A stretch of DNA of 64,000 nt from Mucidula mucida (taxonomy: Eukaryota > Basidiomycota > Agaricomycetes > Agaricales > Physalacriaceae), in contig JADNYV010000029.1 of NCBI GenBank assembly GCA_015501055.1, positions 124,001 to 188,000 on the forward strand, read 5' to 3'. The notes below the pieces were generated by a model, which was not told the origin of the DNA, did not search any database, and worked only from the letters and a program-made list of their open reading frames with translations. The stretch's first letter is position 1; each line of letters begins with the position of its first letter. The position numbers and the translations under genes were made by a program. Below, piece after piece: positions 31,713-42,850 of the stretch.

Positions 31713-33381
31713 TCAAATGAGCACGCTACCTTTCTCGTACTGCGCCTGCCTAAGAATTGAAACATCGAATCCATCATCCTTGATAGTGCGCAAGCAAGCA
31801 ACATCATCGTCAGACAGATTAGGAAGCAGAGATTTGGTATGGATGATGAAGGAGACCGATTTCATGTCAGACCGCGCACGAATCAAATACACAATGGACG
31901 TATCCATGAAGCGCCATGAATCTTTAAGACAGGATTTAAACACGAAGGATTGGAGTTTCGGAACAAGCGAAAGCTCGCTGGAATGTCTCTCGGCCAAGCG
32001 GTTGATCAGGACGTTCAGAGCCTCGTCCGTTGACGTGACAACCCCTCTCTCCATTGTGAAGCTATTGAATTTAATAGAAAGGCTCTGTAGTCTGGGAACA
32101 AGTTGTAAAAGTTCTGGCATGGAACCTATGGAGAGTTCACAATTGTGGATGCTCAAGGACAGGAGTGGGCATTGGGAAATGTGCAGGAACCTGGGAATGA
32201 TTGGGAGTGAGGGGGATAATGTGTCGGAGTATGGCGCTCCAACCTCGAGATGTTGGAGATTGGGAAGGGTGAACATGTTGAGCTGAGAGCACTGTTCAAG
32301 CAACAACGTGTTCAGACGGGAGTGAAGGTATCGAGTTTCGTTTTGGAGCGGCTCGTCATCGGAGGCTATCCAGGAAAGATCTGCCAGGTAGGTGAGGCAG
32401 GGTGATGAGACAAGAACCTTATATGCGGCCGGTGTTAACGCCACTGAGGTAAAGGATTCAAGGCGGGAGTAATCGAGCTTGACAACTGCATTGTGTACAG
32501 TTGCCTTTCTTAATGAAGGGGCAATTTCGAAAGGATAGGCATCTTCAACGTAATCGGTCGACTCAAAGTCCCAATTTTTACAAACGAGTTCCTCCAGCTT
32601 CGGCAGCCTTCCTCTGAGAGCCGAAATAGACCGCTCAAGAACGCGCGCCACGCAGTCGAAGGAAGCGTACTGCCATTGCTCTGAGTGCTTTACGAGTTCA
32701 TCAAGGACGATGCGGCCAAACAGAATGCCCTTGTTAGGCTTATCCCAGAAGAAATGTATTCGGAGTGGTAACGAGCGAGAGCGGTCGAGCACATCTTTTA
32801 CCACAGACAGGTTCCCTAGACCTGTACGTGAGATTCGCAGGCCCGTCCAGAGTTGCGGATACTGAGCAGCCGTGCGCCAATTCCGGCAGACGCGACGGAC
32901 GGTCCAAGGCGAGTCTTCCGGATCAAAAACGTCGAACCACGTATAATCAGGTTCACGGGAATACGTCAAAGTACATAGGAATATTTCCTCGAGGGGAAAA
33001 CAGCGAAGAGGAGAGAGAGCACCGGAAATGCTTTGCTGGCGTTCTTCTAGAACGCGCCGCTCTGTTCGAAGAGCATCAAGCGTTGCTTTTCTGAGATCGA
33101 GCTCTTTCTGGAGCTGCTCCTGCATAGCAGATAGAGTAGCTATCTCGGTATCGAGACGTGTGAGGTATGGATCGAGTGAGAGCCTGTGCTCGCGCAACAT
33201 GTGCATGTCGGAAGCAGACGGAGGCTCGTTGGAAAGGGTGTGTGCTTTCACAGCATCAGGTAGTCCTGGCGTTTCGAAAGAGATCTGCGTAGACTGACAG
33301 CAGCAAGTCGAGCAGTGTGGCGCCTACCAAAATCGTTAATATATTAGAAGGAAAGGTTCAGATTGGTGAGATCCGTACCAT
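31713..33381 (-). CDS. F-box protein, family B copy 2 (short F-box)
   Basis: The ATG at 33381-33379 is followed directly by an intron (GTACGG..TTGGTAG, 33378-33324). Exon 2 (33323-31713) starts APHCSTCCCQSTQISFETPG. It is collinear with B1: Cys-rich N-terminus, coiled coil (TRLDTEIATLSAMQEQLQKE), F-box, Leu-rich C-terminus ending YEKGSVLI. The F-box core reads LRCFPLEEIFLCTL where B1 has LRRLPYEIIQEIFLCTL, a loss of three residues (9 nt) inside the Skp1-binding helix region. The frame is otherwise intact over 538 codons. It may still bind Skp1 weakly or act without it; this is inference. The promoter is shared with B1. Confidence 0.82.
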
Positions 33382-33610
33382 CGGCACTTGCTCTGACAAC
33401 GTGGATTAGCCAAGAGTCTCGAGAAAGCGACTCAGGCGAGTCTTCAAATTTCTGTAGTGCTAGCCTGTCGAGCGCAAATCAGAATTGTGGAGAACTTGGT
33501 CGTCAACTCGACACGTACAATTGTGGTTTGATTTGTGGCGATGGTACTAAATCAAGATTCAAGACGCGCCTGAACACGTGGATGCCCAACTTGGACTACA
33601 CGTGGCATAC
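33382..33610 (-). promoter_or_regulatory. Promoter of F-box B2, homologous to that of B1
   Basis: About 200 nt upstream of the ATG aligns in reverse with 17880-18064 upstream of B1: GTCTCGAGAAAGCGAC, GTCGACTTG/CTCGACACGTACAA, GGTACTAAATCAAG and an ACACGTG near the far end. The third family member (B3 at 40019) does not share this block. Confidence 0.5.
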
Positions 33611-33934
33611 TTTTCTCTTGACCACCACTCAGTCGGAAGCACTTCATGGCAAAATGCATCGTTTCATAGATTTACTCAGCCCGTGTCGCGTCCTGAATTC
33701 TCGTAAACGAGTTGCCACTTATCCGACGACTTTCCGATTTTGGGGTCCTCTCAGAGACTCAGACGGTCCGGTCATCTTTTCCGCCTTCTCCCCTCGAGCA
33801 CATGATGGTTGCACTCGTCAACTTACCCGAATTCTAGCAATTCCAACCGCCTGACCTCATTGTCTTCGTTTATCCGAGCTTAAAAGGTGATTTCCTGAAT
33901 AAAATTTAGCCCGTGTTAGTCTCTGTACCACACC
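33611..33934. other. Intergenic; upstream of the GH39-like gene
   Basis: A TTAAAAGG at about 33880 and AATAAAATTT near 33898 lie 40-60 nt before the ATG. No gene seen. Confidence 0.35.
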
Positions 33935-35766
33935 ATGATGCTCGTCCCTCTCAGGATTCTGACGTCCGTTCTTGCTGGTTTCGCGGTACTTTCATGTCTA
34001 GCCGCACCTACCGGATTTGGAGCTCGGGAACTCGAAGAACGACAATCCTCATCGATGTACACTAACGTGAATCTGGGAACATCAACTGGTGCCTCTGTTC
34101 ATCGTGCTTCTGGTCAGTAGGAATTTGTCTAACATCATTAATATCTGCCTCTCTGACTCGTCGTATAGGTGTCCTTTATGGTGTTCCCAATACACAAGGC
34201 CAGATCCCCTCTTCGTTCTATACAGGTAGCCCTCTCTTTCCCACCCCACTGTATCCAGACGTTGTCTAACCGGCTTTGAAATGTAGACATGGGCTTCAAC
34301 TACCTCAGTGCTGGGGGCGCCCAATACACCGGCGCCACAGGGTGGATCTACGGCGGCTACACTGGTCGCTTCCAAAACGTGCTATCCAACTACAACACCG
34401 CGCGCACCTACGGCGCGCAGTTTATCCTCAAGATGAGCGACCTGTGGGGCGCGGATGGGACGCAGGGCAGCGATGCGATATACCCATTCGACAACAATGA
34501 CTGGACAGAGTACGACCGGTTCCTCACGCAGTTCGTCGCCGATCTCAAGGCGAACGGCATGTCCTCGAATATCAAGCTCCTGATATGGAACGAACCGGAC
34601 TTGACGGTATTTTGGACGAAGGGGTTGGCAAGGTATCTCGATACATGGAGTCATACGGTCAATTTCTTGAGGTAGTAGTTGGTTTCAGATACTCATGGCA
34701 AGGGTTAACTTCGATGTGAATAGGTCAAATTTGGCGGGGGTGCCACTTGCTGGGCCGGCTATGGCGAATATGCCTTCCTCTTCCAATACTTGGTATAGTC
34801 TTTCACATTTTACCACCAATTTGCTTCCTGAATATGCACGTCCATAGGTGGACAAGCTGGCTAGCGCGCATCAAAGCTGACGGAACCGCTCCTGATGTCT
34901 ACACATGGCATTTGGAAGGCAGCGTTCGTCTTCCTCCACTTATTACTACTTATATTAATCCTTCCCAATACTACAGACCAGCGACGTCAACGACGATCTA
35001 CAGACTACACAACCCGCCATGGTGGACCTGCTGAACTCTTACGGTCTAACGATTGGCGAATTCAGTTAGTATTAACTCCTCATTAACCAACATACACCAT
35101 CTAACGAATGAACCAGTCATCGACGAATACGGAAACTCGGGCGAACAAGTCCCAGGCGGCGCTGCATGGTGGATAGCCCGCTTCGAGCGATACAACATGA
35201 GCGGTCTACGCGGAAACTGGGCCAGCGGCGCTGCGTTGCAAGATTACCTAGCGAGTCTGCTCGGGAAATCAGGGAGCACGTATTTCGCTAATGGAGGTAC
35301 GCACGTCCTCCTTCCTCTATTCTGTGACCTGACTTGGTTTTTTTAGAATACCAAGTATACAAGTACTACGCATCCTCGATGAAAGGATACCGCGTCGCCA
35401 CCACTGGATCGACGGATAGGAAGATGGATAGCTACGCCGTTGTCGATAGCAGTCTCGTACGGATCCTCGTCGGCGGACGTCAGGTCACAGGTGTGTATTT
35501 CTCCCCAAATCTCCAAGTGACATGCTAAACTCAGTCATACAGGCACATACATGCTCCAAATCAACAGCATCAGTAGCCTCGGTCTGCCCACCTCTGGTAC
35601 AATAACCGTGCGCACGCGTCAGTTCTCGTGGTCAGGCAGCTCCGGAAGCGTCGGTGCGCCTACGGATCTGGGGACAGTTGACCATACATATTCGGGGAAC
35701 GTACTATCTTTCCCTATCTACCAAACTGACGCGACGACAACGTGGGCATTTGAGTTCAGCTATTGA
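33935..35766 (+). CDS. Secreted glycoside hydrolase, GH39-like (clan GH-A fold)
   Basis: Nine exons: 33935-34112, 34169-34225, 34287-34671, 34724-34792, 34848-34923, 34977-35064, 35117-35296, 35347-35490, 35543-35766. All introns are short GT..AG and all phases agree, with no frameshift. The signal peptide MMLVPLRILTSVLAGFAVLS is followed by a dibasic-type propeptide end (ELEER). The catalytic domain has ASGVLYGVPNTQGQIPSSFY, GAQFILKMSDLWG and KLLIWNEPDL, where the Glu of WNEP is the expected acid/base. A second conserved acidic site is IIDEYGN (expected nucleophile). A beta-rich C-terminal domain ends TTWAFEFSY. It is probably extracellular and acts on plant polysaccharide. The exact family (GH39 or a relative) needs a profile search. 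It is convergent with the GH5 gene. Confidence 0.75.
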
Positions 35767-35902
35767 TGGAAGAAACTACGTGTACCATGTCAACTGCAGG
35801 AAATACATTCATGTTATGGCGATCATTTCAACATCGTTGAGCAAAACCCAAGTCTTATTGACTTTTCACATATCCTACAAAGTACACATCCTCGCATCCT
35901 AT

Positions 35903-37702
35903 TTACACGAACGGCATCAAAGCCTGTGGCAGAATCTGCGCAACAGAGGGACCACTAGGCGGCTCAATGGATTGGAAGTACTAAAGCGTATTCAGCGCAG
36001 ATCTATCGAGGACGCGGAACGACTTACATCACCCCACCATGGCCCAGCAGCCCAGTACGAGAAACCAATCCACACCCCACCGGCCTGCTGCATGGAGCAC
36101 AGTGCGCCGTACACAGCGCTGATACTACAACACCAGCATCAGGTTCCCATACACATGTTTGACGAATTGGCATACCAAGCATCATTTGAGCCGGCGCCCA
36201 TTTCGCCCAAGAAACCCTTCAAGCCAGTCTGCTGGAGCCACGCCGTCGCAGCTGCGAGTCTCTCCGCGCCAATCGTCGACGACACACATGTCTCCGAGGT
36301 GCCCGAGCCGTCCGAGTCGAGGTATTGGTGCATTTCTTCCGATTACAAAGTTAATAATAGGACAGCCAAATAAGGGGAGAGTATACGCACGGATGGCGGT
36401 GTTGTTGAGGGAATCAGAGATGGTTGCGAAGGCGTCAGAGTTGCCGGATGTGGTCCAGGCTTAAGGGAAGGTGAATATCAATGTGTGAGAGAGTGGGAAG
36501 AACATACTCCATGCGCCGGTCCAAGCTGTGGGGCGTCTAGTCAATGAAAGGAGATATATAAGGAATGGTGAGGCGTACAGGTGCCTTCCACGAGGATAAG
36601 TTGGGTAGCGCCAGTTGAGCGAATACCATCGATAGCAGCTTGCATCTGTCGTATTATCAGTATCGCAAGACTTCAATCTTTCCTCCAAGAAAGATTTAAA
36701 GGAACTCACCATGTCCTTGACGGTGGCGGCCGCAATGTCGTGGGGCTCGTTCATCAAGTCTATAAGTTGATTGAGAAGGCAGTTTCGATATTGTAGAAAC
36801 TCGGTCATACCGAATATGACGTGGTCGTTCGACTTGAATTGGTTCGCGAGGTTGACCCAGACTTCAAAGAGGGAGGTTTAGTTTCAATGTAACTGGATTT
36901 TGGGACGGACATACAGGTAGAGAAACTACATGGCCGGAAAAAGTCAGTCAAGAGCCGGTGCCAGTAAAGTTCAAGAAACGCACTCTGAAGGGCTGGACAG
37001 GGTGGATCCGTTGTAGATCATGAAGTTGTGGGCTACAACGCAATTGTCACGAAATGTAATGATCAAAATACGAACAAGGACTGACGTTCGGGCGCGACGA
37101 AAGCCCCCTTCGATGTGATATATTCAACAGTCTATATGTGTTTGTCAGTCATTTTGAAAAGACGAGACGATGAGAGCAGACCTCAGTCAACAGGGCGAGG
37201 TAGTCGGCGTTGAACGCTCCAGTGATGCCCGTTGCGGGAGGTGTTAGACGCTCCATGAGGAAGGGAACACGGAAAAAGTTGAAGCCCTGGCCGACAAAGT
37301 ACTGAATTCGCGAATGAGTATTATTTCTCGATTGACCCCATTACTTGATACGTACATCAATAGAACTGCAATGACCAGCGATCAGTCGCGCGGAGAAACA
37401 AAGTCTCGAGAACGAGCATACCTGGGCGCAGGGAAGATATAGTCCGTTTGGTAAACACCAGGAATGTTCAGGTTGCCAAACTCAGCGCCGGACTCGTTGA
37501 CACCAAAGTAGGTGAACTTGGTCACGTCGCCTGAGCATGATAGAGCAGCAGCCGTTCCCGATGCTGGAGCGGCTGACGACGTTAAGCTTGCACTAGCAGG
37601 CGACGTCGGCGTGGGAGCTGCCGATGATTGTTGATGCGGCGGCCTGGCTACGACGGTGCCGACAAGGATGGCGAGGGAAACGAATGACGAGAGCAGCTTC
37701 AT
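35903..37702 (-). CDS. Secreted GH5 endo-beta-1,4-glucanase, linker but no CBM1
   Basis: About twelve exons run from ATG 37702 to stop 35905-35903. The signal peptide is [20 protein letters not shown] Ser/Thr/Ala/Pro linker of about 40 residues follows, then the catalytic domain: [54 protein letters not shown] (acid/base Glu in NEP), [49 protein letters not shown] (nucleophile Glu), [18 protein letters not shown] and [14 protein letters not shown]. This is GH5 subfamily-5-like. Members often have an N-terminal CBM1 before such a linker; here the linker is present without a CBM1. All exons fit in phase. The enzyme should cleave cellulose outside the cell. Confidence 0.88.
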
Positions 37703-37742
37703 GGCGGAGACGCGCGTAGTGGGACGCTTCGTCGCATGAACT

Positions 37743-37750
37743 GTTATATA
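37743..37750 (-). promoter_or_regulatory. TATA box of the GH5 gene
   Basis: TATATAA (complement of 37744-37750) lies about 42 nt upstream of the ATG at 37702, at a normal distance for a short 5'UTR. Confidence 0.5.
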
Positions 37751-38885
37751 GCGAGGACGGTGCGGTGGGGTAAATAGACCCGCTGTATATCCGAAATGCG
37801 TCCTATGCAAACATCACATGGGGGAACCAGTCGAACGTCCATGGAAACGCCAGTTGAACGGAAGCAGCTAGACGAGATATCGGTTGCTGGGGGTTGCGCT
37901 TCGGACTATTCTGTGGTCATAGTGGGCCGCCTTCCGAATATTTTCCTTCCCACAAATGAAAGCGGAGTATTGGATTCACTGGAACGTAAATCACGACTCG
38001 GAAAGGCCATCATCTGATACGGAATCGCTCGTTGAAAAACACGATTATTGGATGAATGGGCACATACCTTGGACAGGAGGACGAAGGAGTCGAGAAGCTC
38101 TATACAAGGGCGCCGGACCGAGGTTGAATATGTCGCCAAGCTGGGCTATATGTATCCGCACTGCGATGTTCTTCTTCTTCTTTCCTGCTCTTGGCTGCCT
38201 GGATTCCATCTGCGGAGAAATAGATCCGATAAACGTAGCTATACGTGTTCAAGGTTTTCGGTAGCCTATTGCCGACACCTGGCTATTGTGGTGGTGGGGG
38301 TATGAAGAGAAGGAGAGGATTGCCGAATTTAGACATTTCCAGATCACGACGCGACTCGTTACAAACTCGTTAAGCCTTACTTGAAGTTACTTCAGACTTG
38401 GTACACTGTATCAACGAGCAGCTCAAACTTCCTCCTTGACGACGAGCCTATCATCGTAATAAACGCGCACGCTGTTTGAGTCGGGGGCAGCGATTGTGAG
38501 TTCGCTGCTTTGACCAGTATCACAGAGAAGGATCGCTAGAGCCCTACCGTGTGTCTATCGGGATGATAGATAATTCGCATCGCTATGCCCGGTAATAAAA
38601 CTTTTCTGGAACAAAACTCGGTACCTCTGAACGCGTTGTAAGCAGCGCACTCTACTCAACATATTCACCCTTCCCGTCTCAGTACCATCTCGAAGCTGGA
38701 CGAATGACACTGACGAAGTATACCCTCTCACTTACAATACATTTATTTTCCAATGCTCACTCTTGTATTGACCCAATCTCATCGCACACATAGGAGGCAC
38801 TGCAGGAAAACAAGACCAACACATCAATCTGTGAAACGATGAGGAAAAGGTGTATGGTGTTATTATCAGTACGCAAGCAGTTGGC
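37751..38885. other. Intergenic, no gene recognised
   Basis: Short frames without family features, plus a TTCTTCTTCTTT tract near 38168. It separates the GH5 promoter from the 3' end of the phosphotransferase gene. Confidence 0.5.
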
Positions 38886-39856
38886 CTAGCCAGGGGCAGG
38901 CCTCTTCCTAAAGCCTGTAGTAAGTCGAGTTGAGGAACATGTCAGCAAGGTTGGACGACACTCACTCACCTGCTATATTGTCTCCAGTCATCGCCAACAA
39001 GCCAGCGGCCCTGTTCATTGCAGTAAGATTCTTACTCAACCTTGCTGGCTTTGGGTAAGTGACGAAACGCGCCACTTTTCGCGTAAAGTCTTTCCAATGC
39101 GTCAACGAGTGAGCGACAAAAGAGACCGGCATAAAGCCTGTGCAACCAAAGTCAATAGCGATGACCTCGCCCTCGTCATTGATGATAAAGTTGCTGGGAT
39201 CAACGTCTGAGAGACACAGGACTAAGCCCTCGGCGATCTCGTCTGTAAAATCCGCACGAAATCCCTCAGGAGCAGCCAACTGAATGAACACAATTGATAA
39301 TCAGAATGATAGATGAGAATAACCGTACCCTGTTGATCTGCGCCTGAAGCTCAAAAACGTCGGCGTAACGGATGGTGGATAAGCGCTCAACGAAGAAATC
39401 ATGGCCGATCAGCCCGTTCTCGCCTACAAAGCCCGGCGCAGAGTCGGCCGGCACTCGCAAACTCACGAGGTGACTGTAGGCGGCAGCGACGGCCTCGACG
39501 TCTCCCGGAGCATAGCTCGTCGGGCTCGGCTGGCGGCTCGCCACCGTGCCCCCGGTAACATATTGCATGATGATATAGCGGCAGCTTTGGGCGACAAAGA
39601 CAGCATAGACTTCGGGAACGCGCACGACGCGGCTGGTTTCCGCGTTAACGATCTGGGCCACAGCGTCTTGTGTCAGAGCCTCACCGAGGGTGAGGCTTAC
39701 GCCGTACTTGAGCCAGAACCGAGGGTTGCCCGTCGAAGGAAAAGATATACCGTTCTGGTGAAAGCCAGCCTCGGCACAGAGCTGGACGATCTGCTCGCAT
39801 GGTGGAAGATCCGCTGGGAGCTCCTGCGCTCTGAACTCAAAAGGATCTGGCGACAT
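38886..39856 (-). CDS. Protein-kinase-like phosphotransferase (APH family)
   Basis: Exon 1 (39856-39329) starts MSPDPFEFRAQELPADLPPC. Exon 2 (39279 to about 38968) has LVLCLSDVDPSNFIINDEGE and VIAIDFGCTGFMP, which are the catalytic-loop and metal-binding (DFG) elements of the aminoglycoside phosphotransferase/kinase-like fold. A GTGAGTG..CTACAG intron leads to a tiny last exon ending GFRKRPAPG, stop 38888-38886. The usual His of the HGDxxPxN loop is replaced (LSDVDPSN), which is frequent in fungal APH-like proteins. The N-lobe has FWLKYGVSLTLGEALTQDAV. Substrate unknown; many fungal relatives are uncharacterised small-molecule or protein kinases. Confidence 0.8.
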
Positions 39857-40018
39857 GGGCGTGGCGCACAGTGTACTTTAATGTCCCCTGATGGCCGATT
39901 GGTAAGCTTTTCCCAGGCTCCCTTTTCTGTGTGCCGCGTTCGCGACAAAGTCGTCCACAAGTTGACCTGCACTTTCCAGGTTAATCTTACTACACAGAAA
40001 CTTTGTACAAAAGCTATA

Positions 40019-42246
40019 ATGGTACGGCGTATCAGAATTTCCAAGTTGTAATCTCATCTTGATTTTGGTATAGGCGCCACACTGTTCGACTTGCTGCTGT
40101 TACTCGGCGCCAATCTCTTTAGACATGCCAGAACTACCCGACATTGTTAATACGCACATTACCTCCAATGAAGCGCCCTCTGCTTCCGACTTGCCCATGT
40201 TGCGCAAGTACAGGCTGTCACTCGATCCATACCTCACACGGCACATTTCCGGTGCTCTTTCTCCTCTTCGCCGTCTGCCCCTCGAGATCCTACAGGTAAT
40301 ATTTCTACGCACTTTGGCGCTCTCCGGTGAGCCTCACTATACGTGGTTCGACGTTTTTGATCGGGAGGATCCCCTTCAGTGTTGTCATAGAGGCCTCATT
40401 TGAGCCCTAGATTTTTGTTAAGGCCTCAAGGTATTTAGAGGGCTTAAACAAAGCCTTAATTAGAGACCTTAAAGTGGTTGCGTAATACAGATTACATCAT
40501 GTACTTACGGCTCGAAATCATCGCCCGATCCTTCAAGCGCGCCGTCGTCGGGAGCCTCTTCTGCATACTCGGCCTGCAACAGCTCCATCAATCGCAACTC
40601 TTCATCCAACGCCGCACGTTGATGTGTGCGAGTACCTGTTGTATCAACCGGACGAGCCGCACCATCACCACCAAACAGCTTCCGTAGCGTGGCCGGCAGG
40701 AATTTACGGGATTTCGATGGCCCTCTAGAGGCTGCCGCGGAAGTTCCTGGGACTCCTTCCTCATCAGAAGACATATTGACGTCCTCATCGCTGGCAGCAG
40801 AGAACACCTTTCACACCCATGACTGTCAGGCAATGGTGACGGGACGTCTGCGAGTGCGGGTAGAGCAATTTTCGAGCACAGCTATTAGGGGTACAGAATG
40901 TCAAATATGTTATCTAAGACATTAGAGATCTCTTAGAGAGCTCAAGTGTGCGAGCGATGAGTTAAAGCCCTCTTCTTAGAGGTTGTAGAGACCTTAAACC
41001 TTTTAGAGGTTTAGCCTCTATGACAACACTGATCCCCTTTGGACCGTCCGTCGCGTCTGCCGGAAATGGCGCACGGCTACTCACTATCCCCCTCTCTGGA
41101 CGGGCCTACGAATCTCATGGACACGTGTAAGGAACCTGTCCGTGGTGAGAGATGTGCTTGATCGCTCTTCCTCGTTACCAATCCGGATCCTCTTCTCATG
41201 GGATCATGATAACCCTTGCGCGGGGGCTCGCTTTGGTGAGATCGTCCTTCATGAACTGGTAAAGCACTCAGAGCGGTGGCAGTATGCTACCTTCTACTGC
41301 GGAGCACGCGTGCTCAGGCGGCCCATTTCGCCTCTTCGTGGAAGGCTACCAAAGTTAGAAGAAGTTTTTTCTATTGGGAGCCAGAGCAGTTTCATTACAT
41401 TGAAGATGTTCATCCTTTCGAAATTGCCCCTTCATTAAGGAAGGCAACTGTACACAACGCAGCTGTCAAGCTCGATTACTCCCGCCTTGAATCGTTCACC
41501 TCGGACGCGTTGACACCGGCCGCGTTGAAGGTTCTTGTGTCATCGCCCCGCCTCACCAACCTGGCAGATCATTATTCGAGCCCCATACCCGATAACGACT
41601 TGTTCCAAAACAAAACTCAATACCTTCACACATATCTGAACACGTTGCTCCTCGAACATTGCTCTCAGCTCAACTTGTTCACCCTGCCCAATCTCCGACA
41701 TCTCGAGGCTGGAGCAACACACACACACACACACAGAGTATCCCCTTCACTCCCAATCATTTCCCAGTTCCTCCACCGTTCTTAATGCCCACTCTTGTCC
41801 TTGAACATTCACAATTGTGATCTCTCCATAGGTTTCATGCCAGAACTTCTACAACTTGTTCCCAGATTACAGAGCCTTTCCATTCACATCAACAGCTACT
41901 CGATGGATAGAGAGTATGTTGCGTCATCGGACGAGGCGCTGAACGTCCTGATTATCGCTTGGCTGAGGTAGTCTCCAACGAGCTTTCGCTTGTGGCGAAT
42001 CTACGATCCTTTGCATTCAACACTTACCTTGCAGATTCCTGGGACTTTATGAATGCGTCCATTGCGGACATGATTCGCGTGCGATCTGACATGAAATCGG
42101 TCTCCTTCATTATTCATCCCAAATCTCTGCTTCCTAATGTGTCTGACGATGTTGTTGATCGCTTGCGCATTATCAAGAACGATGGATTTGATATTTCAAT
42201 TATCAAACAGGCGGGAGAGGGCCAGGAGGGTACCGTACTCATTTGA
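40019..42246 (+). pseudogene. F-box protein, family B copy 3, disrupted by a hAT MITE
   Basis: It keeps the family start (ATG 40019-40021 | intron 40022-40073 | APHCSTCCCYSAPISLDMPE). The roughly 50-residue coiled coil is missing between SLDPYLTR and HISGALSPLRRLPLEILQ. A 656-bp element (40376-41031) is inserted in the DREDPLW codons. Downstream there is a one-base loss in a T-run (41365-41370), a nonsense codon TAA at 41783-41785 where relatives have a codon between S and C of the LLSLSIHNC segment, and another frameshift near 41953. The C-terminus ending EGTVLI (stop 42246) remains. A (CA)n tract lies at about 41718-41735. It lacks the shared B1/B2 promoter. This is a clear pseudogene. Confidence 0.88.
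40376..41031. mobile_element. Non-autonomous hAT element (MITE), 656 bp
   Basis: The ends are perfect 18-bp inverted repeats, CAGTGTTGTCATAGAGGC at 40376-40393 and its complement at 41014-41031. They are flanked by a perfect 8-bp target duplication ATCCCCTT (40368-40375 and 41032-41039). The CAGTG ends and 8-bp duplication are hallmarks of the hAT superfamily. Subterminal regions repeat TTAGAGG/CCTTAA-type motifs. Inside, a minus-strand frame (40505-40807) with LRKLFGGDGAARPVDTTGTR and an acidic tail ends at a donor-like GTAAGT and may be a leftover transposase exon. The uninterrupted site is seen in F-box B1, so the insertion is certain. Confidence 0.95.
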
Positions 42247-42850
42247 AAAGTGTGGTATACGTGTGCGCGCCTGTAGGTAGAGTGCTGCTTCTCGTAGTAT
42301 GTATGTGTAAATCCAAGGTGATCGCAGTTGACTACAAGCTTGGTTCGGTCCTCTCCTCTGTTCCTTTATCTCCCTGTCTGATACCGTCGTGGAGGATGTT
42401 ATCAAGAAATCTGACATTCTTCGAATTCGTCGTCGAGGTCCGCTCTTCTTTGACGCTGAGTATATTCAGGGCCAATGATGATTTACAGTGCCCGCCAAGG
42501 AAGTAGAGATTACTACTGAAAAGGCTGTTGAAGAGACGTCCGGACACAGTAGTTCGAACGAGGGTCAATCTAGTGGAGCGTGAAGCAGCGAGGTCGTGTT
42601 GATAGGGTTCAGATTGGAAGAACAGTCGACGGACAAGGAGTGTGTCGAAAGACTTGTATCATGTCGAAGTTCAATTGAAGTTCAATTCGACTGTGTTGTT
42701 TGGTACTGTGACCTATTTCCGGTTCAGCTCCATGTTACTGTGATAGCACCAAAGATGCTAAGGGATTATGCAGCAGCCGTCAAATTTACACAAGGGCAGT
42801 CCCAAGCAGTCAGTGAGTAACGGGTATTGGCTCTATTGTAAATGGCAGTG
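42247..42850. other. Intergenic, no gene recognised
   Basis: 3' flank of the F-box B3 pseudogene, then sequence with no recognisable coding content. Confidence 0.45.

Noticed and set aside
41718..41735. (CA)n tract in F-box B3 as a regulatory repeat
   Set aside because: It is an ordinary dinucleotide microsatellite inside a pseudogene.
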